From Oscillospiraceae bacterium (GTDB taxonomy: Bacteria > Bacillota > Clostridia > Oscillospirales > Acutalibacteraceae): a stretch of DNA of 64,000 nt. Location: contig SVQA01000003.1 in assembly GCA_015065545.1 (NCBI GenBank), positions 62,001 through 126,000 of the forward strand, written 5' to 3'. A program made the translations under genes and the position numbers. Below, piece after piece: positions 46,201 through 53,871 of the stretch; position 1 is the stretch's first letter; each line of letters opens with the position of its first letter. Under the pieces are notes generated by a model. It searched no databases. It saw only the letters and a list, made by a program, of their open reading frames with translations, and was not told where the DNA came from.

Positions 46201-46294
46201 GGAGTATAAGCTCCATAAGTGCAACGATAGAGAGCACAATACTCTTGGTGCGTTTAGTATTTTTTTCTTTTATTGCAAAATGCTTACCTGCCAT
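43256..46294 (-). CDS. Large SipW-leader surface protein, 1012 residues
   Basis: Leader helix about 18-40 ending MTFSWFEPLSS. A TasA-like N-terminal domain (to about 300) contains ITVSVWLEALDYECIN, the family signature. It is followed by several beta-rich repeats of about 100 residues with paired Trp and Asp/Asn/Gly turns. One of the last (NWSDMRIYYTG, APAWRGNAMIDLG, LYCYLVPTDAG, KQTVDL) parallels the CBM26-like C-terminus of the nearby pullulanase. No sortase motif. Very rich in Thr, Asn and Asp, as for an extracellular adhesin. Confidence 0.85.
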   Translation of the reverse strand: MAGKHFAIKEKNTKRTKSIVLSIVALMELILLVTSMTFSWFEPLSSLELEGYDFQTASVLNSHIEVGENSSSKDTTYNNVIDLTTFFDTQKEVRFSPVSSADAKNFYAVYDNNNTSSNIEDDKYRKLNKDDVNSNIIQFSFNISAPHGATDFYFTEALPIVNTDWENTYENRESSPFRFAFSDGTNTFIFRNSTEMNTGSELANNNQSAVASLNDDDTAVTATGTLSRPQEYAYYTDHSTLVSAPDSDGWGTDTSIKPLFHLQKGETKTITVSVWLEALDYECINNTEYMPVAGQEISFDIKLCSSWSINRTITVYDYTAEQWIKDVDANRPTSLFVRNADGNSDNRLYEFTYDANNHKWTGNIPIALQNCEFLWGKVDTNNKLTETWATFNAVNRGNDDTITMLGKDEACVWGLMPEDLIKIDFRDYTSTSWIINKDDLGNDVDIDVEIRYDGRILDYSMSDTPTQDQYGKNSWSCWIPNTINQVDFSRRGYKSENNYVEFNRWYGTDRNGETVYRATGGNGGTVGGDSNNGPYTLYVEIDAAVADAFYNYNRGKNPAISFTGVANRTLWDGTSDKTTISRFNYKPNQDTWPNGESELTRIGNTNTWYMTFSEKPTVGTYVTVWSRSGANNFNDVDSDMCFGVFYLFEDGTNYNKITITAAQALTSNGASNNFALLGTMSSDGSGAGGNINPEGDVGTGVWGELSAPTQGTFDSTFIHTSNVDLVRVTFTYDNTEWTMDMTKDPTDTTGRTWTTRAMPNSGVTNIKFTDSNGKTWTDPGTTARSSLRKYFYAKDTNGNSTGWRNKLTPSSGSGTIYYFKHYNTATTAMTVSFVTSEGVPFSYSLTKGSDNKTWSTNSTNIPDNATSVKYSDGTRTWTINANNSNTPYCYALDNNQFELRKTANYARIYLERNYNWSDMRIYYTGTDAPAWRGNAMIDLGRTYNSSPLYCYLVPTDAGLIIFNGLENGSTKQTVDLTSNHTTDMRVFKFSSWSSSQNKANCSNSALSASSLN

Positions 46295-46325
46295 ATTGCA
46301 CTCTCCTTTCGTTATAGTTTAGTAA

Positions 46326-48194
46326 TTAATCGATGTTTGATGTGGTTTGCCATGTACCAGTTACTTTGTTACTGCCATCAAAACCGCTAACCTTATACAG
46401 ATTGTTTGTACCGAAGGTTAAGTCATTGGTCTGGTTGTAAACAGCATCCCAACCAAAGTATCCTGCATATTCGGTATATCTGCAGAAGATTACCTGTGTA
46501 GCACCCTCGGGTACACCTGCCATGTATCTGCCACCGGTAGTCTTACCGTTCATAGCAGTCCAGCCGATTTCAGTGTTACCATCAAAGAAGTATGCAACCC
46601 AGATAGTACCATCTCCGACATCTGCCCATCCGCCGTTGGAACTGTCAACAAGGAGTACCTTGTTACTCCAGTAACCGCCGCCGTAATCGTTAGCAGAGAA
46701 GTAGGTGTTATTGCCTCTGTCGGTAGTCTCATAGTAGAGCCAAGGCTCTGCACCGGTTGTATCTTCACTTGCACACCACTTGAATGTGAGATCGTTTACA
46801 TCAGAGGGAATAACTACTCGCCATCTCTTCTCATTCCACTGATTACTCATCTTGTAGGTGTAGTCTATATCGTTACCATTGCCATCTTGAGCTGTGAAGC
46901 ATACGAGCATTTCTGTATCTGAACTTTGTTCAAGAATGGGATGATCAGTCATAGCATCAAAGAATGTGATTGTGTCGCCTGTGAAGTTATTATCCCAGAT
47001 ACCTGTGTTATGTGCAAAGGCATTATATGTTGTGCAAGAACCCGGATCTCCGGATTCCCAGATGTTCCATTCTTGAGGCGAATTTTCCTGGAGTTCTGGA
47101 TTATATCTTGCAAACTGGACGGGTTTCTTACTTCCTGCAAGTTCTACAATCCAAGTGTGATCTGTTTCATAATTATCAGACTTTCTCATAGGTTGCATCT
47201 TGCCTGTTGCATCGATTGCGAAAACGTAGCAATCGTCATCATCAACCCACTGTTCAAGAGTATGGTCAATGAAGTAGTAGGGTTTAAGATCTTCGCTGGT
47301 AGTAGAGAATTTAATGAAAATATCAAGGTCCTCGAGACCAGCAATAGAATCTGTGCACTGCAAATCTGTTCCCTCAAGCCAGATATTAACAGTAATTTTC
47401 TTTTCAACTCCTGCCTTGAGTTCAAATAGAGCATTTTCACCATTATTGGCATCAAAGGTGTATGATTCGATAGAGTTGCACTCGTATTTTAAAGTCGAAG
47501 TAACAGCACCGATTTTGACATCACTGCCATCATCATTGTCTGTTTCTGACCTAGCAATTTTGTTTATACCGGTGTATTCTTCACCATAACCCTGTGTACT
47601 ATTATCAAAAATAACAGTTTTACCATTTGGTTCATTTTCGATAAAAGCAATTCTGATTGCATCAGCTATACCGATATTGGTATCCGGATCATTGTCTTGG
47701 TCCGTAGTGTCCTCAATATAAGAATCGTTGGATAGCCATATTGGTGTATCAGTCTTTGCAAGAAGAGAAAGGTCAACAGAGATGTACTTTGAGTTTTTAT
47801 CGTTGACAGTTGCAGGACGGAAAAGAAAATCTTTTGTATTAGCATTGCTTACAAATTCACCATCTGAAACATCTTGTTTAACTGAATTGTATCCGGAAAG
47901 AGGGAAGAAGATATTTTTGCCGTCAACACTGGAGCATTCATAAAGTGCAAAACCTTCTTTAACAACATTGTTGATGTTAATGGTGCTTTCGTTCATATCT
48001 TCGTCACCATAGTTCATCTCAAGTCCTGCGTCAGCATCAATGGTTATGTACTTATCTGCAGAATTCATAGTAGCTTTTTTTGTGTTACTAAGCCACGAAT
48101 AAGTTGCGGCTAATGACAAGAGAACTATAAGGGATAGTACGACAATGGGGTAGATAAGCTTATTAAGTTTTACTTTTTTTGTTTTCAATTGCAA
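46326..48194 (-). CDS. SipW-leader surface protein, 622 residues
   Basis: Leader helix about 14-34 ending LAATYSWLSNTKK. TasA-like domain with ITVNIWLEGTDLQCTD. A C-terminal region of beta-modules includes GTIWVAYFFDG, GWTAMNGKT, GRYMAGVPEGATQVIFCRY, resembling carbohydrate-binding modules seen in the 1012-residue paralogue. TTG start 8 bases after AAAGGAGGTG. Thirty-one bases separate it from the following gene. Confidence 0.85.
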   Translation of the reverse strand: MQLKTKKVKLNKLIYPIVVLSLIVLLSLAATYSWLSNTKKATMNSADKYITIDADAGLEMNYGDEDMNESTININNVVKEGFALYECSSVDGKNIFFPLSGYNSVKQDVSDGEFVSNANTKDFLFRPATVNDKNSKYISVDLSLLAKTDTPIWLSNDSYIEDTTDQDNDPDTNIGIADAIRIAFIENEPNGKTVIFDNSTQGYGEEYTGINKIARSETDNDDGSDVKIGAVTSTLKYECNSIESYTFDANNGENALFELKAGVEKKITVNIWLEGTDLQCTDSIAGLEDLDIFIKFSTTSEDLKPYYFIDHTLEQWVDDDDCYVFAIDATGKMQPMRKSDNYETDHTWIVELAGSKKPVQFARYNPELQENSPQEWNIWESGDPGSCTTYNAFAHNTGIWDNNFTGDTITFFDAMTDHPILEQSSDTEMLVCFTAQDGNGNDIDYTYKMSNQWNEKRWRVVIPSDVNDLTFKWCASEDTTGAEPWLYYETTDRGNNTYFSANDYGGGYWSNKVLLVDSSNGGWADVGDGTIWVAYFFDGNTEIGWTAMNGKTTGGRYMAGVPEGATQVIFCRYTEYAGYFGWDAVYNQTNDLTFGTNNLYKVSGFDGSNKVTGTWQTTSNID

Positions 48195-48265
48195 TATTGT
48201 CGCACCTCCTTTTATAAATTTAAGAAATAATTATGCAGAAGAGATTATTCTGCATATCATATATG

Positions 48266-49267
48266 TTAGTTTACATCTGAAGCGATAAAGTCAAAAGTAA
48301 TATTGTATTTACCGCCTGAGAGAAGACGGGTAACCTCAGGGTCGCAACCCTCAAGCCAGATGTTGATGGTTGCAGTTCCTTCATAACCTATTTTGCCATC
48401 ACGAACAACTTCATTTAAAGTTGTTGTAATCAGTTGTGAACCGTCAAAACCTGTGATAGCATCGTAAGAATCTACGGGAGCACCGGTTGTCTGATATGAA
48501 GAATCATAGTAAGAGTGGATTGAAGTATCATCGGAAACTGCTGAACCTGTATGTACTGTGACTGCATCACCATTTCTTACAAGTTCAATGTCGCTTCTTG
48601 GGATACATACAAAGCGACAAGGGTTTCCTTGTGCTGATGTATCAATAGCCGAAATTCTGAGAGCACCGACTATGCAGTCGTTAGAGAAATTACCTGCACT
48701 GCTTTTGTTGCCGATTTCATTTGAATTGTCAGAAACAAGCTTTTTCTTTTCATTTTCAGAGAATGTAGTAATCTTTGTGCCTGAGCCCATATAAATGTTG
48801 CAAGGGTCATCTGTTCTGAAAACAATATCCTGAGAGATATAAGCACGGTTTTTGGTGGCATAATCCCAGTTTTCGCTTGTATCAGGAATACTCTTACCGT
48901 CTGTCTCATTAAACTTGGGACGATAGAAGGTCATACCATCAGAGGTAATATCCTGCATAGAGAGCAAAAATTCACCTTCGCTGTTGATGATTTTGTTAGA
49001 CTCAGAGATGTACTGCTGGTCTTCAGGCTTAAGAAGGTCTATTCCGCTGACAAAATTTTCACCGCCATCAAGCGAGATGAGCATAGTATCGCTAGCACCC
49101 ATAGCAATGCTGAGACCATCGGCATCAGCTTCACCGGCATTTAAGCTAAACCATGCAAATACCACCATTACAAACATCATAAGCAGTGCAATAAGCAATG
49201 CCATGTGCTTAATAACGGTATGATTTTTATTCAATTTTATATTTTTAATAAAACTGAATTTGGTCAT
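48266..49267 (-). CDS. SipW-leader TasA-like surface protein, 333 residues
   Basis: A 19-residue basic N-terminus, leader helix about 21-39 ending VVFAWFSLNAGE, and one beta-rich domain starting with DGLSIAMGASDTMLISLDGG. The C-terminal signature reads TINIWLEGCDPEVTRLLSGG; the Cys after the Asp is replaced by Val. No additional modules, so it may be a basic fibre subunit. It begins 11 bases after the coiled-coil gene. Confidence 0.82.
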   Translation of the reverse strand: MTKFSFIKNIKLNKNHTVIKHMALLIALLMMFVMVVFAWFSLNAGEADADGLSIAMGASDTMLISLDGGENFVSGIDLLKPEDQQYISESNKIINSEGEFLLSMQDITSDGMTFYRPKFNETDGKSIPDTSENWDYATKNRAYISQDIVFRTDDPCNIYMGSGTKITTFSENEKKKLVSDNSNEIGNKSSAGNFSNDCIVGALRISAIDTSAQGNPCRFVCIPRSDIELVRNGDAVTVHTGSAVSDDTSIHSYYDSSYQTTGAPVDSYDAITGFDGSQLITTTLNEVVRDGKIGYEGTATINIWLEGCDPEVTRLLSGGKYNITFDFIASDVN

Positions 49268-49278
49268 TTAAAAATCTC

Positions 49279-51735
49279 TCACTTCTTATGGAAATAGAAA
49301 CCGAATTTTTTGCCGCCGATATGTTTGGAAACACTCTGGAGGTTTTCGTCTGTTGCTATGCGATTTCTCTCTTTTTCGAGAGCACGCTTGATCTCTTCCT
49401 GAGTTTTCTTTTCAGCCTCACGGCGAATTCTGTCAATTTCAGCCTGAGCTTCCTTGCGGATACGCTCTGCCTGTTTATCATATTCCTTTTGCTTTTTGTC
49501 AAGTTCCTTATCGAATCTTGTACGCTCGCTTGCAACCTTCTTTTCGATTTCCTTGTCTTTGTCTGCAAGCTGGTTTTTGTAGCTTGTGCGCTCGGTATCG
49601 AAGCTCTCTTGAAGCTTGGAAACTTCCTTAGAGTGCTGTGCATCGCGAGAGGAGAGGGACTTCTGGAAATTCTGAGTTTCCAAAGCAAGCTTTGCGTCAA
49701 ATGCGGCAGCCGCCTGAGCAAGCTTATCCTGATTCTCCTGTGTTAATGTATTTATCTTTGTGTCGTAATCAGCACGGATAGATGAAACCTCTGCGGTGTG
49801 AGCCTTTTGTGCTGATTCGATTTGAGATTTGTAGTCACTGTGGAGCTTTGAGGTCTCCTGCTCATATTTAGAGGTAAGGCTATGAATCTCACCCTTGTGT
49901 GCAGAGTTAAGATTATTTACCTGCTCTTCGTGAGCTGTATTAAGGTTTGTAATCTCTGCATTATGAGCAGCTTTAGTTTCCTCTGTTTGCTTCTTGAAGT
50001 TGAGGTAAAGACCTTCTTTTTCTTCTTCGTGGGCTTTCTTGAGTGCAGCAGTTTCCTGAGCAAACTGAACCTTTGTGTCTTCAAACTGAGTTTTTACACT
50101 GCAAAGTTCAGTTGAGAGGGAAGAAATCTCTGCATTGTTTTTCTCAATGGTTGCATCTCTCTCTGCAACTGTATTTTTAAGAAGTCCGATTTCCTCTGCG
50201 TTTTTGTAGAGGGTTTCTCTTGCTTCTTCCAGCTCTTTTGTAAGTGTAGCAATTGTGGCGGTCTGTGTGGCAACAGTTTCTTTAAGAGTAGTGTTCTCTG
50301 TTGTGAGACGCTCCACCTCAGCCTTGAGTGCTTCAACAGCGGCTTTTGCCTGAGCAATAGTTTCAAGATGCTTTGCAATTTCGGCATCTTTTGCTGCAAT
50401 TTGAGATTTGAGGCTTTCAATTTCTGCAGCTTGTGCAGTAATTGTAGCTGCTTGAGTTTCGGTGAGAGCAGTAAGCTCTTCAACCTTATCAGCAAGGACT
50501 TTCTTCTCTTTATCCAGTTCGAATACCTGATCCTTGAGTTGCTGGATAGTGGTTTCGTGAAGATTGATGAGTCCTTTCATTTCCGTCATTTTTGTTTCAT
50601 ACTGACGGAGTGTAAATTTAGCGTGATTAAGCTGAGAGTTAAGTTCGTTAATCTGCTTCTCACGGTCTCTGATTTCTTCAAGTCTTATCTGTGCTTCTTC
50701 AGCACGAACCTCTGCAATTCGTTTTTCTGTTTCTGCAAGAATCTGCTCTTCGGGACGAAGTGCCTCAGTTTCAAGACGTTTGTTTTCTTCAAGATATTTT
50801 TCGTGGAGAAGACGTCTTAAAGCAGGGTTGGTTGCAATGCTGATAACGAAATGCTGATAAGACATTACGTTGTACATAGCAAGCTGAACCTCTTGGTCCA
50901 TCTGACCTGTGTACTCTTTGCCCACAATTTCAAAACCGGTCTTTTTGTAGGATGTAATGAAGAGGTAAAGGTCAAGAGCTTTTTTGAAGTTGGGGTTTTT
51001 GGTCATAAGGTTGGTACGCTGAATAGGGGGACGTACCATTTCTGTATTTGTAAGAGCACGAATAAGAGATGATGCAGAGAAGTCTGCAAGAACACGGCGA
51101 AGTCTTCTTACACGCTGGTAGTCAGTCAGTGTAGAAACATCTGCGTTAATATCGAACTCTTTTGCTTCGTGGCTCTCGTTAGCATAAGTAAGCTCAAAAT
51201 CAAGCTTCTGATGATTAAGAGAAATACTACGGGCAATATGGATTTTTTGGAAAGAGTCATTGGGAGCATGCTTCATCTCCTTGTATCTGTCATCAACGAA
51301 ACGTGATGCGTGAACAAGGAGAGTACGGAGGAAGCGGTTTTCGTAAATAGCAAAGCTTTCCTCACGCTGAATGTCAAGGATTCTCTCGGGTGTAACATCG
51401 TCACCTTCAACTCTTGCGATGAGGTTTGTATGCTGTGCAAGATGACGTACAGATTCAGAGGTTATCTTTCTTGCTTTTTCAATAGGCACAATATCCTCGT
51501 TCTGAATGATGAATCGACGCTGTTCACGGATAGCCTTGTCGATGTAGGGGATAGCATCTTCGATAGCTTCAACCCAGTCCATATCGATAACACGGCTGTA
51601 GTTTTTACCTGAAAGCTCATCGCGACCTTCATCTCCGTCAGCCAATGTGCTGTTTATGTAACTATGAGTGAAATCCCCTTTTAGAGTCTCTTGCATGAGG
51701 ACAAATGCACGATAATATTTATTAAAATCAGCCAT
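49279..51735 (-). CDS. DUF2357/McrC-like N-terminus fused to a giant coiled coil
   Basis: 818 residues, no signal peptide or membrane helix. Residues 1-330 form a globular domain with SRVIDMDWVEAIEDAIPYI and FAIYENRFLRTLL (131-140), the ENRF pattern I associate with DUF2357/McrC-type partners of McrB. From about 330 to 790 is a nearly continuous heptad-rich coiled coil (many Glu, Lys, Ala, Gln). The end is short and basic (GGKKFGFYFHKK). No PD-(D/E)XK nuclease motifs are visible. It is 109 bases after the AAA+ gene, in the position McrC has relative to McrB. Likely a cytoplasmic scaffold driven by the ATPase. Confidence 0.75.
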   Translation of the reverse strand: MADFNKYYRAFVLMQETLKGDFTHSYINSTLADGDEGRDELSGKNYSRVIDMDWVEAIEDAIPYIDKAIREQRRFIIQNEDIVPIEKARKITSESVRHLAQHTNLIARVEGDDVTPERILDIQREESFAIYENRFLRTLLVHASRFVDDRYKEMKHAPNDSFQKIHIARSISLNHQKLDFELTYANESHEAKEFDINADVSTLTDYQRVRRLRRVLADFSASSLIRALTNTEMVRPPIQRTNLMTKNPNFKKALDLYLFITSYKKTGFEIVGKEYTGQMDQEVQLAMYNVMSYQHFVISIATNPALRRLLHEKYLEENKRLETEALRPEEQILAETEKRIAEVRAEEAQIRLEEIRDREKQINELNSQLNHAKFTLRQYETKMTEMKGLINLHETTIQQLKDQVFELDKEKKVLADKVEELTALTETQAATITAQAAEIESLKSQIAAKDAEIAKHLETIAQAKAAVEALKAEVERLTTENTTLKETVATQTATIATLTKELEEARETLYKNAEEIGLLKNTVAERDATIEKNNAEISSLSTELCSVKTQFEDTKVQFAQETAALKKAHEEEKEGLYLNFKKQTEETKAAHNAEITNLNTAHEEQVNNLNSAHKGEIHSLTSKYEQETSKLHSDYKSQIESAQKAHTAEVSSIRADYDTKINTLTQENQDKLAQAAAAFDAKLALETQNFQKSLSSRDAQHSKEVSKLQESFDTERTSYKNQLADKDKEIEKKVASERTRFDKELDKKQKEYDKQAERIRKEAQAEIDRIRREAEKKTQEEIKRALEKERNRIATDENLQSVSKHIGGKKFGFYFHKK

Positions 51736-51844
51736 TTAGGATTTCCTCACCTCTTTCAAAAAATCTTTGTGGGGCAGGACTGTGCCTGCCCGCAAGTTAA
51801 TGTTGTAGTTAATTAGTTAGTATATTTAATAGTAAAAGCAATAA

Positions 51845-53383
51845 TTAAACGAGCTTCTGGAGTCTTCTGAGGTACTCTTTACACTCAAGCATATTAGCCT
51901 CACCGAAGAGGAAGTCGAGGTAGTCTACAAGACCATCGATTTCGTCACGGATGAAGGAAAGGTTAAGGGACTCGAACTTACGGAGAACCTTTCTTGCGAG
52001 AACATAGTCAAGACCGTCAAGCTCTGTACCGCCGCAACCAACAAAAGCAGGAACATACTCACGCAGCTGCTTAACAATACGGTTACCGAAAGCAAGTCTG
52101 AAGTGCTCGATAACATAGTCGTCGAGAAGCTCAATCTTGTGGAGGTTTTCTTCAGAAACTTTGTTGTGCTCTTTGCAGTAGTCGAGCATAGCCTCAAGGT
52201 GTTTGTAAGAAAGGTTGAGGGGCTCTGTCTGGGGAGCATCAAAGGGAACACCCTTTGTATTGATGTCGATAGGCATAGCACGGTCGTATACCTTATCGGT
52301 GATAGCAAATGTAGAGTCGTCGTTATTAGCGGTACCGATATACCACATATTCTGGGGAAGGTGGAGCTTACCGTTATCAAGATGCTTGGGGTCTGACTCC
52401 CATACATTAGGAACAAGGTCAACAATCCACTCATCTCTGGAGGGCATTTCAAGGATAGAGAGCATTTCTGCGAAGTAGTACTCAACACGGGCGATGTTCA
52501 TCTCGTCGAGGATTGTGAGGTAAATGTTCTCGTTGTAAGTAGCCTCGTACATAGCACGGAGAAGCTCTGTTTCGTTATATCTCTTTGTAAATTCGTTGAA
52601 GTAGCCGAAAAGCTCGCTACGGTCTCTCCAAGAAGGCTGGATAGATGTAATGATAGCGTCGTTCTGGAGGAACTTACCGAAAGCATAGGGGAGTGATGTT
52701 TTACCTGTACCGGAGATACCCTGTAAGATAATAAGTCTTGTAGATGCAAAGGAAGCAAGGAAAAGACGGATAATTTTGATATCGTAGTAAAGACCCAGCT
52801 TAGAGCAAGCAAAGTTGCGGAATCTTTCGCAGATTTCGGGGAGTGTGATCTCGTTGTCGTATACAGGAGGAACATAGTCAGCCCAGAGTGCGTCAACCTG
52901 TGACAGCTTGAAGAAACGGCTTTCGCCTTCTTCGAGGGGAGTGTCCTGCTTATTAAGGGTTTCAAGCTCGTCGCCTGTAAGTTCTGAGATTTCGTTGGGA
53001 TTAAGACCAATCTGAGAAACCTTCATAGAAAGAATCTTGTCTTTCTCAAGGTTAAGACGCATAACCTCACGGTTGAGTGCATTAACCTCTTCAATAAGGT
53101 CGTTGGTGTCTTTTACCTTTTTCTTGAATCGGATGAACTTCTTTAAGAACATAACAATAAGGAATACAAGAAGAACAAGCACGCCGATAATAAGAAGCAT
53201 ACCGATTACAGCATAAAGCCAAGCAACACCGCCAAGCTCACCTGTGTGATTGTTAACAATCTCAATATACTTGGGGAAGTTGAACATCTCCTTGATACCT
53301 ACAAAAATATTGGAGAAGGCAGTCCACAGTCCTGAGAGGAACTGTCCAAAGAACTCATAGAAAAATTTTAAAATGCCATCCAT
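51845..53383 (-). CDS. Membrane-anchored McrB-like AAA+ ATPase
   Basis: 512 residues. An amphipathic N-terminus (1-40) and one membrane helix (about 56-81) are followed by a coiled-coil linker (about 90-125). A McrB-family AAA+ domain carries Walker A GISGTGKTSL (222-231), Walker B LTILDEMNIAR (289-299) and sensor region IGTANNDDSTFAITDKVYDRA. The McrB GTP-type MNTADRS motif is replaced by GTANND. The DNA-recognition domain of McrB is absent; membrane attachment takes its place. ATG 53383 follows AAAGGAGA. The track-length extension upstream runs through an intergenic repeat and is rejected. Confidence 0.85.
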   Translation of the reverse strand: MDGILKFFYEFFGQFLSGLWTAFSNIFVGIKEMFNFPKYIEIVNNHTGELGGVAWLYAVIGMLLIIGVLVLLVFLIVMFLKKFIRFKKKVKDTNDLIEEVNALNREVMRLNLEKDKILSMKVSQIGLNPNEISELTGDELETLNKQDTPLEEGESRFFKLSQVDALWADYVPPVYDNEITLPEICERFRNFACSKLGLYYDIKIIRLFLASFASTRLIILQGISGTGKTSLPYAFGKFLQNDAIITSIQPSWRDRSELFGYFNEFTKRYNETELLRAMYEATYNENIYLTILDEMNIARVEYYFAEMLSILEMPSRDEWIVDLVPNVWESDPKHLDNGKLHLPQNMWYIGTANNDDSTFAITDKVYDRAMPIDINTKGVPFDAPQTEPLNLSYKHLEAMLDYCKEHNKVSEENLHKIELLDDYVIEHFRLAFGNRIVKQLREYVPAFVGCGGTELDGLDYVLARKVLRKFESLNLSFIRDEIDGLVDYLDFLFGEANMLECKEYLRRLQKLV

Positions 53384-53446
53384 AATATTTAGTCTCCTTT
53401 TCAAGAACATAAAAGATTGGTTAAGTATAAATAATACATATTTGAG

Positions 53447-53467
53447 GCTCCCTTGTGTAAAGGGAGC
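53447..53467. repeat. Palindromic intergenic element 1
   Basis: GCTCCCTT, 5-base loop, AAGGGAGC, followed by CTGGCAATAAT and GCCTGAGGGATTTTAG. Resembles a family of interspersed repeats in ruminococci. Confidence 0.5.
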
Positions 53468-53567
53468 TGGCAATAATCGTAGATTTTTGCCTGAGGGATT
53501 TTAGCACACTGCTCTATGTATCTAATTTATACTTGGCAATCTGAAGAATACACAAAAGTTTTTATAG

Positions 53568-53611
53568 CCTTCTCCTTGAGGAGAAGGGGGACCGCTTGCG
53601 GTGGATGAGGT
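53568..53611. repeat. Palindromic intergenic element 2
   Basis: CCTTCTCC-TTGA-GGAGAAGG then CCGC-TTGC-GGTGG and ATGAGGTGGA. Double-hairpin form suggests a mobile palindromic unit. Confidence 0.55.
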
Positions 53612-53650
53612 GGAGCTGACTTGTCAACGCCATTGAGAGTTTTACTAACA

Positions 53651-53680
53651 TCCTGCGGGCGATTTGTGAATCGCCCCTAC
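53651..53680. repeat. Palindromic intergenic element 3
   Basis: GGGCGATT-TGTG-AATCGCCC inside TGCGGGCGATT...CGCCCCTAC, a pattern common as dispersed copies in Firmicutes genomes. Confidence 0.55.
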
Positions 53681-53742
53681 AAATGCTGTTTGTAGTTTGA
53701 GTACTTTTGTATATTATTCAAATTGTCAAACTTCACGGACAT

Positions 53743-53785
53743 CAATAGTTCCTTGATACTCTGCTGACGCATCAAAGAACTATTG
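53743..53785. other. Long hairpin downstream of the first signal peptidase gene
   Basis: Fifteen-base arms with one mismatch and a 13-base loop. No T run on the minus strand, so a stabiliser or processing site is as likely as a terminator. Confidence 0.5.
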
Positions 53786-53871
53786 GTAGTCTGTAAAAAT
53801 CATAATAAATAAGCTTCCTCGCTTCTTTATTATTTACTCGTCGTCGGCAGTACTTGCCTTACCGAAAAAAA

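Larger units (their letters stand above)
53384..53871. other. Intergenic region with several palindromic repeat-like elements
   Basis: 488 bases without a gene in the middle of the surface operon. It contains four palindromes: GCTCCCTT / AAGGGAGC at 53447-53467; CCTTCTCC / GGAGAAGG at 53568-53587 followed by CCGCTTGCGGTGG; GGGCGATT / AATCGCCC at 53657-53676; and CAATAGTTCCTTGAT / ATCAAAGAACTATTG at 53743-53785. The first three look like the short interspersed palindromes scattered through gut Clostridia genomes. Confidence 0.7.

Noticed and set aside
49279-53383. Type IV restriction (McrBC) defence system
   Set aside because: The ATPase is membrane-anchored, no DNA-reading or nuclease domain is visible, and the genes sit in an export operon rather than a defence island.
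53384-53473. N-terminal extension of the AAA+ protein
   Set aside because: It reads through a palindromic intergenic element; AAAGGAG and ATG at 53383 give a clear start.
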